This document shows positions 23,210 through 33,842 of a stretch of 64,000 bases of DNA, piece by piece. Under the pieces are notes generated by a model. That model ran no database searches. It was not told where the DNA came from and was given only the letters and a program-made list of their open reading frames with translations. Source of the DNA: Lenzites betulinus (Eukaryota; Basidiomycota; Agaricomycetes; Polyporales; Polyporaceae). How positions within the stretch are numbered: position 1 is the first letter of the stretch; each line of letters begins with the position of its first letter. Made by a program: the position numbers and the translations under genes. The stretch is taken from assembly GCA_022264855.1 (NCBI GenBank), contig JABYQU010000016.1:434001-498000 (forward strand), read 5' to 3'.

Positions 23210-24324
23210 GTTTGTACGCCGGACGGTATATTGGTTTCGGTCCAGGTGAGCCGACTGCCACAAGTCTGTCGGTCTGCACGGCCGCTGACGCTTGGGCAGA
23301 ACACACGCTGTTGAATAGTTGCTGTGGCGACAGGGACAGGCGGCGTCGCTCACGGGGGACAGAGTCCACGACACACTTACTCAGGCTGCGGGAGCGTTCC
23401 CGGGCGGTCTGGTGAGGGTGACCTCGCCAGTGCGGGCGTGCCGCGTTCACATCGGAGCGGGAGCGGTGGCCGAATGTGAGACATGCGCCTGCGGTCCCAA
23501 TATAGGACACAGCGCGGCCACAAGAACAAGACGCGTGCGCAATGGATGCCGTCGAGCGAAGGGTGTACGGTAGTTGTTGGAAGAGGTGGAGCAGAGTCGG
23601 AGGAGGAGAGTAGCACATGTCCAGGTAGATCATGGCGGAAATCCAAGAAGTGCGAAATAGTACAAATGATGCGTGGCTGTACGGCGATAAGAGAGCGTCG
23701 GACCGGGAGAGCTCGAGGAGGCGGGCTCTGGCTCGGGTGAGTGCGTCTTTTTTTTTTTTTTTTTTTTTTTGGTCAGAGGGTATATTGCTATAGTAGGTAG
23801 CAAGTAGTGCCTGTACGGCCGTCTACGTAGAGTAATACTAATGGAAGGTAGAGACTGCAGCGGCGTAGCCGCGTCAATGCACAAATCATAATGGCGGGTA
23901 TGTTACGCGAGTTAGGGGAATTATCTACAGTATAACGAGCATGTGAGCATGGTTGGCATAGCAGGGGAAGGCGGGTCATAGAGGAAGGGTAGGGAGCGAG
24001 GGAGGTGGGGAGGGGGTGCGGGTACCCGGACGGATGCGGCTATGCGCCGCCAGGGATGTCCTCTCGGGTGAGTGCGTCGGGATTCAATTGGTTACCATCA
24101 CTCGAAACATTCATCCGCCGCGCTCTCCTCTCGCCCTCTCCTCCTCCTCCCTCCTCCTCAGCCTTCTCCTCTCCCTCACGAGCCCGACGCCAGACGCCAC
24201 GATCGTGCACAACGCCCCGCCCCGCCCTCGACATCGCCCGTCGCGTCCGCTCCTTGTCGTGACCCTCTCCTGCCTTCCGTCCTCCCCCCGAACCCCCCTC
24301 TTGTCCTCGCCCCCGACGACGCTC
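23210..24324. other. Intergenic upstream of RIC8, contains a retroposed insert
   Basis: No gene is supported. The right half holds the poly(T)-tailed insert annotated separately; the rest is the MED10 trailer and the pyrimidine-rich RIC8 promoter (24110-24320 is rich in CTC and TCC runs). Confidence 0.5.
23732..24078 (-). mobile_element. Retroposed insert with poly(A) tract and 16-bp target duplications
   Basis: CTCGGGTGAGTGCGTC occurs at 23732-23747 and again, identically, at 24063-24078. The first copy is followed directly by 23 T (23748-23770). On the minus strand this reads: duplication, about 290 bp of sequence, 23 A, duplication, which is the signature of target-primed reverse transcription. 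The body has no recognised coding region and no clear Pol III boxes, so whether it is a SINE, a truncated LINE tail or a retrocopied transcript is unknown. Confidence 0.75.
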
Positions 24325-26520
24325 ATGTCCGCCTTCCTCAACGCATACACCGCCCTCTCTCCCGCGTCCCCACGCGCAGACGTCGCCCGCGTCCTGCAGT
24401 CCATCACAAACGGCACGTCTTTCCTCCCACCCGCTGCTCCTTCTAGCTCGCTTACCCCGCCCTTCCTTCCCTCCTTCTGATCTCCAGCCCTCCCCCTCCA
24501 GATCGACGATGCCAAGCGCCGCGACCTCGTCCAGACCATCATCGACGATTTGACGAGGTCCAATGCCAATGGCGCAAATAAGAGCAGGCTCACTGCCAAA
24601 GGTCCGTCCCTCGCCTTCTCCCCCCGCTCCCGTCGCCTGAACCAGGCGATCGGTTCTCCTCCATAGATGCTGCTCCTGCTCTCCAGGCCATCAAATCATT
24701 AGGCAAGAATCCTGCCGGCTCAGAGCTCATTGCCTCTGCCGGAAACCTCTCCTCCCTGCTCTCCTTTGCTCGGATATACAAGGATGACATCGAGGCTTCA
24801 AACGAGGCCCTCCGCTGTGTCGCCAACGCGATGCTCCTCGTGGACCAGGCCCGCACCACCTTCATCCAGAAACAGGTCGGCGGGGGAGACTTTGCCCTTG
24901 AGCTGCTCGAGGTGCGCTAGTCCGCCGTCTCGCTCCGCTGCACTTCACTCAATCGTCGCAGAAATCGAACACTCCGGAGCGTGTATTTTTGGCATCAAGA
25001 CTGCTCTTCTTGTCCACGGTCTCCATATTCTCCGCCAGCGACTTCATCAAGTCGCTGGTCGAGGCTAAACCTCCCGGCCACCCGGCTAATGTCCCCGAGA
25101 TGATTGGAGGGAAGCTCGACGTCCTCACGAGAGCGATCCTCATCGGCACGAAGTTTGCGCGCGAAGCCATGACTGACCTATTGAAGTTTACGTTTAATCT
25201 GTTGCTACATTACCCTAAGGTACGCCTCTCTCTCGCCCCTGTTCGCTCGCAGCTATTCACGCGCTCCGTCCAGCTCGTCGACCAATCTAGTACTAAGAAT
25301 GAAGCCAAAGTAATCGGCGACTGCTGGAGCGATCGCTTGGATGGGTGCGTCTGCAATCACGCTCGCTCTCGGGCGCATATACTGATCCATCACCGTCCCA
25401 GTATCCTCCCTTATCTGCTACGCACATTCAGCACCCTACCCCCGTCTTTCCCGGCTCCGCTCGCCGCCCCCATGACTCATGTCATCCACTCACTGATCAC
25501 GATCCCCGTCTCGGCATCCCTGCGCAGCGTGTGGTTCCCGCGGACGACGAACAGCCGTGGCTCCCCCGTGCCCCCGAAGCTACCCAGCTCGTCTGATACT
25601 ACTGCTTCGAGCAAGGCATCGCGCTCTTCAACTAACAGCAACAGCAGCAGTCAAACCGGCTCGCCCACAAGCGGGCCATCCAAGGATCCCAAGCCTGGCG
25701 CGTTCGACCGTGCGTGGTCTGCACTCGCCGCGGGGCGACGGTCTCTCTCCCGTTCGTCATCCCCGCACGCGTCCAACGTGCCGATCGACGTGCTGCTGCG
25801 TTCGTACGACCTGCTCGACGTGTCGCTTAACCACTACATGCCCGGCAACGTGGAGCCTGACGACGTCACCGTGCGCGAAAAGTGCAGGAGTGAGACGGAC
25901 CAGACGCTGGACGACATTATGACGCCGCTCGCGGTGCTGATCACGAAGCTCTGCCAGGCGGACGAGGGCTCGAGAATGCGCATGCGCGAGTGGATCCTGC
26001 CCGAGGACCTGGACAGGACGAGCCCGCTGGAGGGCCGCGCGGATCTGCTGGGACGGCTGCTGCGGCTGCTCTCCTCCGTGCACCACGCGAAGCTGAAGAA
26101 CGCGGTTGGCGAGATGCTTTTCGCCGTCTGCGACTCGGATGGTGCGTCAACATCCTTCTGCTGATCCGCTGTGCACCGCGCTGATAATCTCTCGGCTATG
26201 CAGCGAGCACACTGTCGTCGTACGTCGGATACGGCAACGTCGCGGGCTTCCTGTTCAACAAGGGGATCATGAGTGCGCCGCCCCCCGCCCGCGGGTCCAG
26301 CGGCGCGTCCGCCCCCACCTCGACCGCCTCCGGCGTGCCCATCAACCCGATCACGGGCATCGCAGAAAAACCGTCGGCGCCCATCGAGATGTCGGACGAG
26401 GAGAAGGAGCGCGAGGCGGAGAAGCTGTTCGTGCTGTTCGACCGCCTCGAGAAGAGCGGCGCGCTCCCGAAGGAGTCCAACCCGATACGCAAGGCGATCC
26501 AGGAGGGCAAGCTCGGCTGA
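24325..26520 (+). CDS. RIC8: Ric8/synembryn, G-alpha chaperone and exchange factor
   Basis: Seven exons (24325-24412, 24488-24601, 24667-24911, 24962-25219, 25298-25344, 25402-26141, 26204-26520) give 602 aa. Ric8 folds and activates heterotrimeric G-alpha subunits in the cytosol; in fungi it is needed for G-protein signalling. The armadillo-type helical body is visible (ALQAIKSLGKNPAGSELIA, RVFLASRLLFLSTV, TDLLKFTFNLLLHYPK, DVLLRSYDLLDVSLNHYMP), interrupted by a Ser-rich loop near residues 300-360, and the C-terminus has the family block YVGYGNVAGFLFNKGIM followed by NPITGI and EKEREAEKLFVLFDRLEKSG. The first intron fits only a GC-AG splice (CG/GCACGT to CTCCAG); using it, all phases close. 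Confidence 0.94.
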
Positions 26521-26845
26521 GCGCGGTCGGGTGTGCGCATGTGTGGGTCTGTTGCTGTCGTCGCTGCTGTTGTCGCTGTTGTTGTTGTCGCCCGTGGGTG
26601 TGTTGCCTGAGCCGTTAAGTTTATTGCCAGCCCGCGAGGGCGGCGTCTATACCTCCGTGACCGCGTACTTGCTTGCTGCCGCCGCCTCGCGCGATAGGAC
26701 AATACCGCAGTCCACGTTCTGTACATACCCGCCCCACGTTTGGCTGTCCCCACCCACCACACTCTCCGTCTAGGATACAAATATGTTCGTCTAATGTGAC
26801 ATAGTGCTTCTTCCCCTCTCTCTCCGCGGGCTCATATACTCGTAC
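26521..26845. other. Tail-to-tail spacer with a GTTGTC-like microsatellite
   Basis: Convergent 3' ends of RIC8 and the phosphatase gene. Bases 26548-26590 are an imperfect run of GTTGTC/GCTGTT triplets. Confidence 0.6.
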
Positions 26846-27774
26846 TCAGCGCGCGCGCGCCTGCTCAGACGACGTCGGCGCGTCCCCGCCCTCGCGCGCG
26901 ACGCGCTGCACGGGCACGAGCCACGCCTCGTCCCCATCCTCCTCCCCGTCCGCGCCCGCGCCCACATCGTCCGAAGCGAACGTGTACTCGCGCACCTCGA
27001 CGTTCGCCCACGGCTCGTGCGCGTTGCGCCCCGTGGTGATGTAGCGCAGGAGGTCGCCGTGCGCGACGACGGCGATGCTGCGCTCGGGGCGCGCGCGCAG
27101 CCAGCGGCGGACCCAGCGCGCGCGCGCGCGGAGCGCGGGCTCGCTCGCGGCGTACGCCCCGCGCTTGCTGTTCCAGTCGGGCGTGAGCAAGGAGAGGTCG
27201 AGCGCGGCGTATTCGGGGTCGGCTGCGAGCGTCGCGCGGTCCTGGGTGGGGCGAGCGGGGGGTCGGTGGTCAGTACCGCTCAAATGTGGATCTGGAGGGC
27301 GGGGGGTGACGGGTGGTGGGGACGCGGACGTACGGAGCCGGTGTCGCAGGGGAGGTCGTTGGCCTCTTGGAGCTGCGGGAGGACGATGATGGGCTTCCCG
27401 GCGGCCTCGAGGCGGCGGCGCAGGACGGGGTAGCCGTCGAGCGTGGTGGAGAGCGTGCGCCGGAGGCCGCTGGTGACGAGCAGCTCGGCGGTCGCTTGCA
27501 CGGTCTCTTTCGTGGCCGCGTTCAGCGCGGCGGCCTGTTGGCGTCCGAGGGCGGTGAGGGGGGCGTCGGGGACTGTGCGCGAGGCGTGAGTTCGGCAGGA
27601 TCATGGGTGCCAGCTTGGTCGGAACTCACTGGAGTAGTCCTCGGCGACACTGCGGATGGTAGAGTGTGTATATCTGGGTTTGTTCCTGGGCTGAGGGATG
27701 CGCTGCGAGACTCACTTGTGTTCTGCCTGTGCGTGTCTGGTGAGGTATATGCGCTTCTCGGTGGGCTTGGACAT
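26846..27774 (-). CDS. Histidine-phosphatase (phosphoglycerate-mutase-like) protein
   Basis: Exons 27774-27716, 27649-27630, 27572-27334 and 27241-26846 give 237 aa. The catalytic motif LTRHAQAEHN sits near residue 12 (R-H-A of the RHG family), followed by DAPLTALGRQQA; GLRRTLSTT supplies the conserved arginine, and the second catalytic histidine is in VVAHGDLLRYI. This is the layout of small cytosolic fungal phosphatases related to yeast PMU1 rather than of glycolytic phosphoglycerate mutase. Substrate unknown. Exon 2 is only 20 nt. The tail after the domain is acidic and low complexity. Confidence 0.88.
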
Positions 27775-28200
27775 GGTGGCAGGACGCTCGAGGGTCGACG
27801 TTGTGTTGTAAGATGGAAAGAGCAGAATGAGATGCGGACATCGATCCTGCAGGACGAGTCAACGTGCGCGGCCCGTCCAACCGCACAGACATCCGTGACG
27901 TCATCCGCCCGTGTCCCTGACTCGAAGCACAAGCACGATTTCATAGCCATACCGGAAATATTCACGAAGGGAAATATAGTTGGTTTCAAAGGACAGAAAA
28001 AGAGGTACATTCGCGGGAACGAGCGAAGACCAAATCACTGCCGCCCTCGAGTCCGGGCGACCGTATAGCAGCGAGGTTGAATGAAATACCACCGTCAGCA
28101 TTAATGGCACTTGAAGCAAGGATCACGACGCACCTTCGATAGCGGGGGTACGAACATCGTTTGAGCGATGCACGAGCGGGGCTGGAGGGGGAAAACACGA
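27775..28200. other. Intergenic, no gene seen
   Basis: The promoter side of the phosphatase gene, up to the dispersed repeat. Nothing recognisable. Confidence 0.4.
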
Positions 28201-29586
28201 AACCAGTCCCCAAAGGGACGCCTCCAGAGGAGGGTGTGGAAAAAATAATGCTGCATCTCCGGCCAACTAGGGCACGAAGAGCAGGCCTGACCGCAGAGCA
28301 TGGAGCCCGCGGCAGGTCTTTGCGACGGAGACCAGGGTCGCGGGGGTGGATTAGGTCCCTCGCCCAGCCTCGCGCCACAGTCCAGTCCTGGTGTCGTCGG
28401 CCCCCGGGTCTTGAGCGAAGAATTGAAAACCTGTATCTGCGGGGAGAAGACCGGGAAGAGCAGCACAACGAATCGAAACGAAAGACGGGCATGTTCTCAG
28501 AAACCCTCGAGCCCGCCTCGCCGCCACGCTCCCAGGGTCATGACTCCCCGGTTACGCTTAAGCTCGGACAGACCGGTCGGGATACCTCCACTGGGTCCTC
28601 GGCGCGCGCAGCTCGTTGAGGTCGATGTCGGTGTCGGTGTCGGTGTCGGAGGAACCTGTGCTGAAAAGGGGGAGGGGAGAAAATTAGGTGTACAATGGGT
28701 ATCGTATCGAATATGGATTCCTTCTTATACGGTGTTCTCTGGCTTATATCGGGTCTAAAGGGAGCGGGAACGGGAACGGGAAACCGAAACGAGTCCGCAT
28801 CTATGTCCGAGACCGAAACCAAGTCCAAGTCCAAGTCCAAGTCCAAGTCCGTAACAGAGCCGAGACAGAGAACACGAGACGGAGACCAGTCCAACGCGGG
28901 GCGGGCCAAAGAGCTGTGGACAAAAAAGAAGGAAGAGAGGAGCCGCGACTAGTCGACGGCAAGACACTACACTCCCGCCGAAGCAGAGAGCACAGCAGTG
29001 TCCCCAGACCTCCACCGGAAGCTCGTCCGAGGGCCATGTGGTCCGCCGGAGACGAGGAGGCTAGCACTCCCCTCCGGCTTCCCGACCCCCAGAGCAACCG
29101 GCGTTACAGGTCCATCCCCTCCCGGCTGCCCACGACGTGGTATAACGCGGAGCGCACCAACGCCATGGTGGCGGCGGACGACGTTCTCGTTCCAGAGGAG
29201 CATGTCCCTAGCCACTAGGGGTCTATGCAAGCCGCTGCCGCCGGGACAGCGACAAACCACCCAGCGACCGGTAGCCCCCCGTACTTGATCGCGTCGACAC
29301 GCAGCACCGCCGCATACCGAAGCGAGATATCTCGAGCGGCATGTCCTTCGTTGCGCGACGGTCGTGGACCGGATCGCTGAGGAGTAGTCAGTATGAGGCC
29401 CGAGGTGGTGGAGGGCAAGGATAGACGCGACGAACACACCTTTTGGGGCCCATAGGGGATCTTGTTTTGAGGCATGGTGGTGGGGGAAGGCGGAGGGGTG
29501 TGGAGGTTGACTTCGAACTCGGCCACTATGATATAGGGCTGGCGGTTTGGATCGAGGCTGACATTAGTCCGAGCTGCAGGTCAGCC
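28201..29586. repeat. Dispersed ~1.39-kb repeat, copy A
   Basis: This copy is nearly identical to 52830-54216 in the same orientation. It starts AACCAGTCCCCAAAGGGAC, which contains a GTCCC/GGGAC hairpin, and ends CTGCAGGTCAGCC. The copies differ by scattered substitutions and by numbers of GGTGTC-type, AAGTCC and GGAACG units (copy A has five AAGTCC, copy B three). Read on the minus strand, the first ~150 bp encode an exon-like run (DPNRQPYIIVAEFEVNLH ... PQNKIPYGPQK) followed by a plausible intron (GTGTGT to CTCCTCAG), but no known domain. No flanking target duplication is obvious. The minus-strand end hairpin-CTGG-T resembles a Helitron 3' end, which is only a suggestion. Confidence 0.85.
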
Positions 29587-30660
29587 ACCGCCGCCGACCG
29601 GGCACCTCCAAGATGGCTGCTCGGCTCCAATCTTTCGAGCGATGGTCCACGACGCTACTGAGAGAGTCCGTGCGATGTAGACTGGACACAGAGCTGGTAA
29701 TATCATTGTCGGCCTGGAAGAGCAAGGACAAGCCTTTGAGAAAGCGCCCGGGCTTGGTTATGTGAATAGGCCTGGGCGCTTCTCGATGATATTGTTTGCC
29801 ACCTCCCACTGTCAGTCTGGCACGGCAAGTACTGAGAGCAGCACGGCTGACGAGAAGAACGCGGGAAAGAGGACCGCAGTAGCAACACCGATTGAGGCCG
29901 CGTGGGGCACGAGATGAGGCAATCGGTGTGCTATGCTCGCAAGGTGCACAGGCTGCTTTGCCAGTGCTCTTCATGTCCTCAGGCTTGGAGTCGGTGTTGG
30001 CTCTTCAGCCTCTTCTCTTCCTGTCCTCAGCCTTGGGGTAGCTGTACATGTGTTGTGTTGTGCCTCATCGATCATCTATTGGCCCGGCATAGTAGCGTTC
30101 AGTTCCCCGATATTTAGCGCTTAGCGCCGACAGTACTAGTGGCGGTACAGGCCTACAAGCTCCTACAAGGACCAGGTAACAAGGTGGCCTTCAAGCACAA
30201 ACCCGCACGCCGGGCAGAGTGCAATCGCTCGTGCGCCAGGTACTCTCGAATTAGCCGAACGGCGGTGCGGGAAGCCTCTTCTATATTCCAAGCAAGTGTG
30301 CGCTCATTGCCTCACATTCAGCCCCCGGTCGGTCGCCGCAGGACCGCGCAGGTGTACAAGGTTCTCGCTGGCAGCTCTTCCTGACTGCATCTACTACGCT
30401 GATGATGCCTGTCCCGCTGGGTGCTCTTGGCGGTGCTGTATCCCCACGGTCCGTGTGGTGGACGCAGCTCGTGTCATGGTGAGCTGTGAGTGGCCGTACT
30501 ATATCAATCTCGTGGGTCTGCACGTCTGCCCCATCCCTCCCCCTTGCTCTCAGCAGATCCTCAGCGCTGTGATCCTCCCGTGCCCTCGAGTAATCCAGCA
30601 TTGTCTTGAAAGCCAGACGACCGCCCGCCTCCACGCACTGGCACCGCACCGCCCGCTCAA
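29587..30660 (+). repeat. Upstream region of HET4, duplicated upstream of HET1
   Basis: From about 29900 this matches the reverse complement of 4737-5230. A block of about 150 bp after GCTCGCAAGGTGCACAGG is absent from the HET1 copy. The ATG used as the first of two possible starts in HET1 has decayed here: the homologous codon is TTG at about 30602 and a TGA follows two codons later. No separate gene is supported. Confidence 0.65.
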
Positions 30661-32902
30661 ATGGACACTCTCCGCCGAAAGATGGGTCGTATGTGGAAAC
30701 ACGTCAACGCGGGCAAGACTGCGCCGTCCGCACGGGCCGATGAGAAGCCGCCGACGGCGCCGCCACCACCATTCCCCTACGACCTGCGTGAGGCTGGGTA
30801 CCGCCTTCCACCGAAGCTGGACAGTCTCTGCGAGCGTTGTTGGAACGGGCCGTTCGGGGTGAACGCGGCATGGCTGTTTGATGTCTCGGACGCGAGCCAG
30901 AAGACAAAATCGTATTCTTACGTGGACACATGGGAGGCCATCGAGTCCCGCGCTGAAAAGGGTTGCGTTGGGTGTCGCTTCTTGGCCACGCACCATTTGG
31001 ACCCTCGAGACACAGGGACAGCGGATATTTCGATCACAGTGGGACTGCGCGACGACAGGGCCAGATGGCTCCCAACGGGTATGCACATGCTAGTTGTGGA
31101 CCTATATGTCGATGGGCACATTCCAAGTTCGCACTACTATGCCTACGCACTGGATTATGGTGAGACATTAACTATCTGTGCCCAGTGAGGAGAGATCGAA
31201 AAGAGCTGATGAGGGACGAGCAGATCACCCTTCGGCACCGTATACGAAGATGCATACGCCGATGCTGGATGTAAGGTCTAGAAGAGCATTTGCGGTTGCT
31301 CGAGATCTGCTCCGGAAATGTGAAGCGGAACACGAACGGTGCAGAAGGATTATGAGTGCCCCGGAGGCAGCGAGACTACCGAGGCGTCTGATTGACTGTA
31401 CGAATCCCCGTCGGCCGCGGCTGGTGGAGAGTGGCGAAGGCGAATGCGGGCGATACGCCGCGCTCAGCTATGTGTGGGGCGGGGACCAGCCGCACAAGAC
31501 GACACAAACAAACATAGGCCGGTACGAGCGCCGCATCCCTCTGCGCTGTCTGCCACGCACGATCCGCGATGCAATCCGCGCGGCGCACGAGCTTGGCTTC
31601 GCGCGACTATGGGTCGACAGCCTGTGCATCGTGCAGGACGCGGACGAGGAGAAGGCACACGAGATCGGGCGGATGCACCACATCTACCGCCACGCCGCCC
31701 TCACCATCGTCGCCGCACGCGCGCGCCACGCCGGGGAGGGTTTCCTGCGCATCTGTGACTCTGAGTGGGCATTGTTGCTGACAGAAGCAATGTGTGTGCC
31801 AATCCTCTGCGCCGCGCCGGGGTCTGCGACGGCGGCCTGGCTGGGGACTCTCACCGTCTATCCCGAGTACATGTTGCCCGAACGGATATCGTGTTTGGAG
31901 CCCATCGACAAGCGCGCGTGGTGCCTCCAGGAGCGGCTCATGTCGCCCCGCTCGCTCGTCTTCACCTCCGCCTCGCTCCAGCTCAGGTGCCAGACCGCCA
32001 CACAATTCGCCGGCTCCTGCTACCATGACCTCCAACCGCAGCCTAGACTGCCCGACGCCCTCTTCCTCCCAACACCCTCTCCACCACTCGATCACACCAG
32101 CCGCGCGCTCATTGACAAATCCTGGGGGATGACCGTCCAGGAGTACACCGGCCGGTTCACGACAGAGCCCTCGGACAGGTTGGTCGCCTGCGCTGCCATC
32201 GCCGAGGCCTTCCACCGCCAACTCCTCCCCTCCGACTATCTCGCCGGCCTCTGGCGTCACTCCCTTCTCACCGATCTCCTCTGGTGGGCCCAAGGCAATC
32301 ATCCGCGTCCTATACAATACCGTGCGCCGTCGTGGTCGTGGGCGGCCGTCGACGGCCCAGTCGAAATGTTCGCCTCCCCGTTTTCAACGACCGCCGTTGC
32401 AGAGGTCGTTCGGTGCACCGTGTCGCTCAAAAACATGTCGCTTCCTTATGGCGAGGTCGCCGCCGGATCCCTCGTGCTGCGCACTCACCTATTGCAACTC
32501 CAACTCTCTGGACGATGCGATGACATCTTCGCCAAGGAGCCGTCGCTGCGGATCAGATGGTCGTATCCTGAAGGCTCGGATGTGGGCCGTTCGAACCGTG
32601 CATGGTACAATGTGTCGTGGTGGGCATGCTGCGACGACGACACAGATAGCACCGGCGATACACAAGCCCGTATCCCCTCATGGGCTATCCCGTTAGTTAC
32701 TGAAGGAATCGGTCTGTCCGGTCTGATCATCGCTCGAGCCCTCCCAGATGGCTCCGACTCCCCGCACAGCAAGACACTCTATCGCAGGATCGGACGGTTC
32801 GGGTGTTTGTGGTGCAGTGACGGCCCCGATGAGACCAAGCGGGTGTTGCTTGGCCCTTTGAAGAAAAAGGAGGTGCCTTTGCACGAGATCGAGATCATCT
32901 GA
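30661..32902 (+). CDS. HET-domain protein, paralogue 4
   Basis: Exons 30661-31159 and 31224-32902 with a 64-bp intron give 725 aa. The start MDTLRRKMGRMWK corresponds to the second ATG of paralogue 1. CERC and CVGC pairs lie near residues 57 and 102. HET motifs in order: ALSYVWGGDQPHKTTQ, LWVDSLCIVQDADEEK, IGRMHHIYRHAALTIVAA, RAWCLQERLMSPRSLVF. Downstream are RAPSWSWAAVDG and a C-terminus ending EVPLHEIEII, as in paralogues 2 and 3. It is the closest relative of paralogue 1, in the opposite orientation about 26 kb away. The frame is intact over the full length. Function in fungal non-self recognition is inferred from the domain; none has been shown for this copy. Confidence 0.93.
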
Positions 32903-33842
32903 GGTCAAGTGCATGGTATGTGCCTCCATCAATGTGTTCTTTGCAGTAGAGCTAACACCCAGGCTCACACAGGCATGCTTCCCCGTATACGCGCCCGACC
33001 GGCAACGACGTTCGCCCGCCACCGAGGCCGGTGGCCGTCCAGGCACGTGCGACGGAGAGCAAGACCATTCATACCTCGACCACCGTGGCAGCAAGCCGCG
33101 AGATGAGGCTAACACTACAGATATGCCTATAAGAACTGTCGCAGAAGTTACCCATTCACCAACTTGCCGCAACTCGCCGCATCCACCAGGTACCCGTCGC
33201 AGACCTCCGCACTAGTGCTCGGAAACTTGCACAATAGTTCTTTCCGTGAAAGCCTCGTAGGTAAACATGTGGCGAAACGTTATGGTCTGTATGCAAATAT
33301 TCTTTGGCCTCTGAGGGCCAACGGTGTGCCGAGGATGGTAATTGCGGGAAGTTGGAGGCATGTTGCGTTCATCTCCACTGTGCTGCCCTCGGCGAGGAAC
33401 ACGCGTACAGCATGGTTGTGAACTTCTGCAGGTGACCTGCCCCTCAGCTGAGCAGAAGATCATCAGATGCTACCTCTCGTGTCGTTCGCGCGCTCTACGC
33501 CATTCTCATCATTCACTTACTAACTCACTCACTCTCCTGGATGACTTACCGGTGTAGTGCCAGTCACCTTACAAGTGACGAGTCCGAGTCTTTGGCGTCG
33601 AAAAGGAACGACTCTCGGGCGACGCGCTATCAACCAACATCCTGGTCGGATGAAACCACACTACCGAAGCGTCTCGTAGATTGCTCCGACCCCGATCGCC
33701 CGGTGCATCGTAGTGCATCCTAGCTCAATATGGGGCAGCACCAGCGAACAGTATAACGCAACGGGGATTGAGACAAAGATCCATATAGCTACATATCTTC
33801 GGTATCCGCGAGCCCGTACTATATATACAGCGCAATGGGTGT
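32903..33842. other. Intergenic with a HET remnant
   Basis: The HET4 trailer and the region beyond the carboxypeptidase stop. Apart from the short HET remnant annotated separately nothing coding is supported. Confidence 0.5.
33652..33702 (+). pseudogene. HET gene remnant
   Basis: These 17 codons read ETTLPKRLVDCSDPDRP, matching the block just before the HET domain in paralogue 2 (EITLPKRLIDCTDPDRP). Flanks do not match and a stop follows soon after. It is the leftover of a further copy. Confidence 0.7.
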
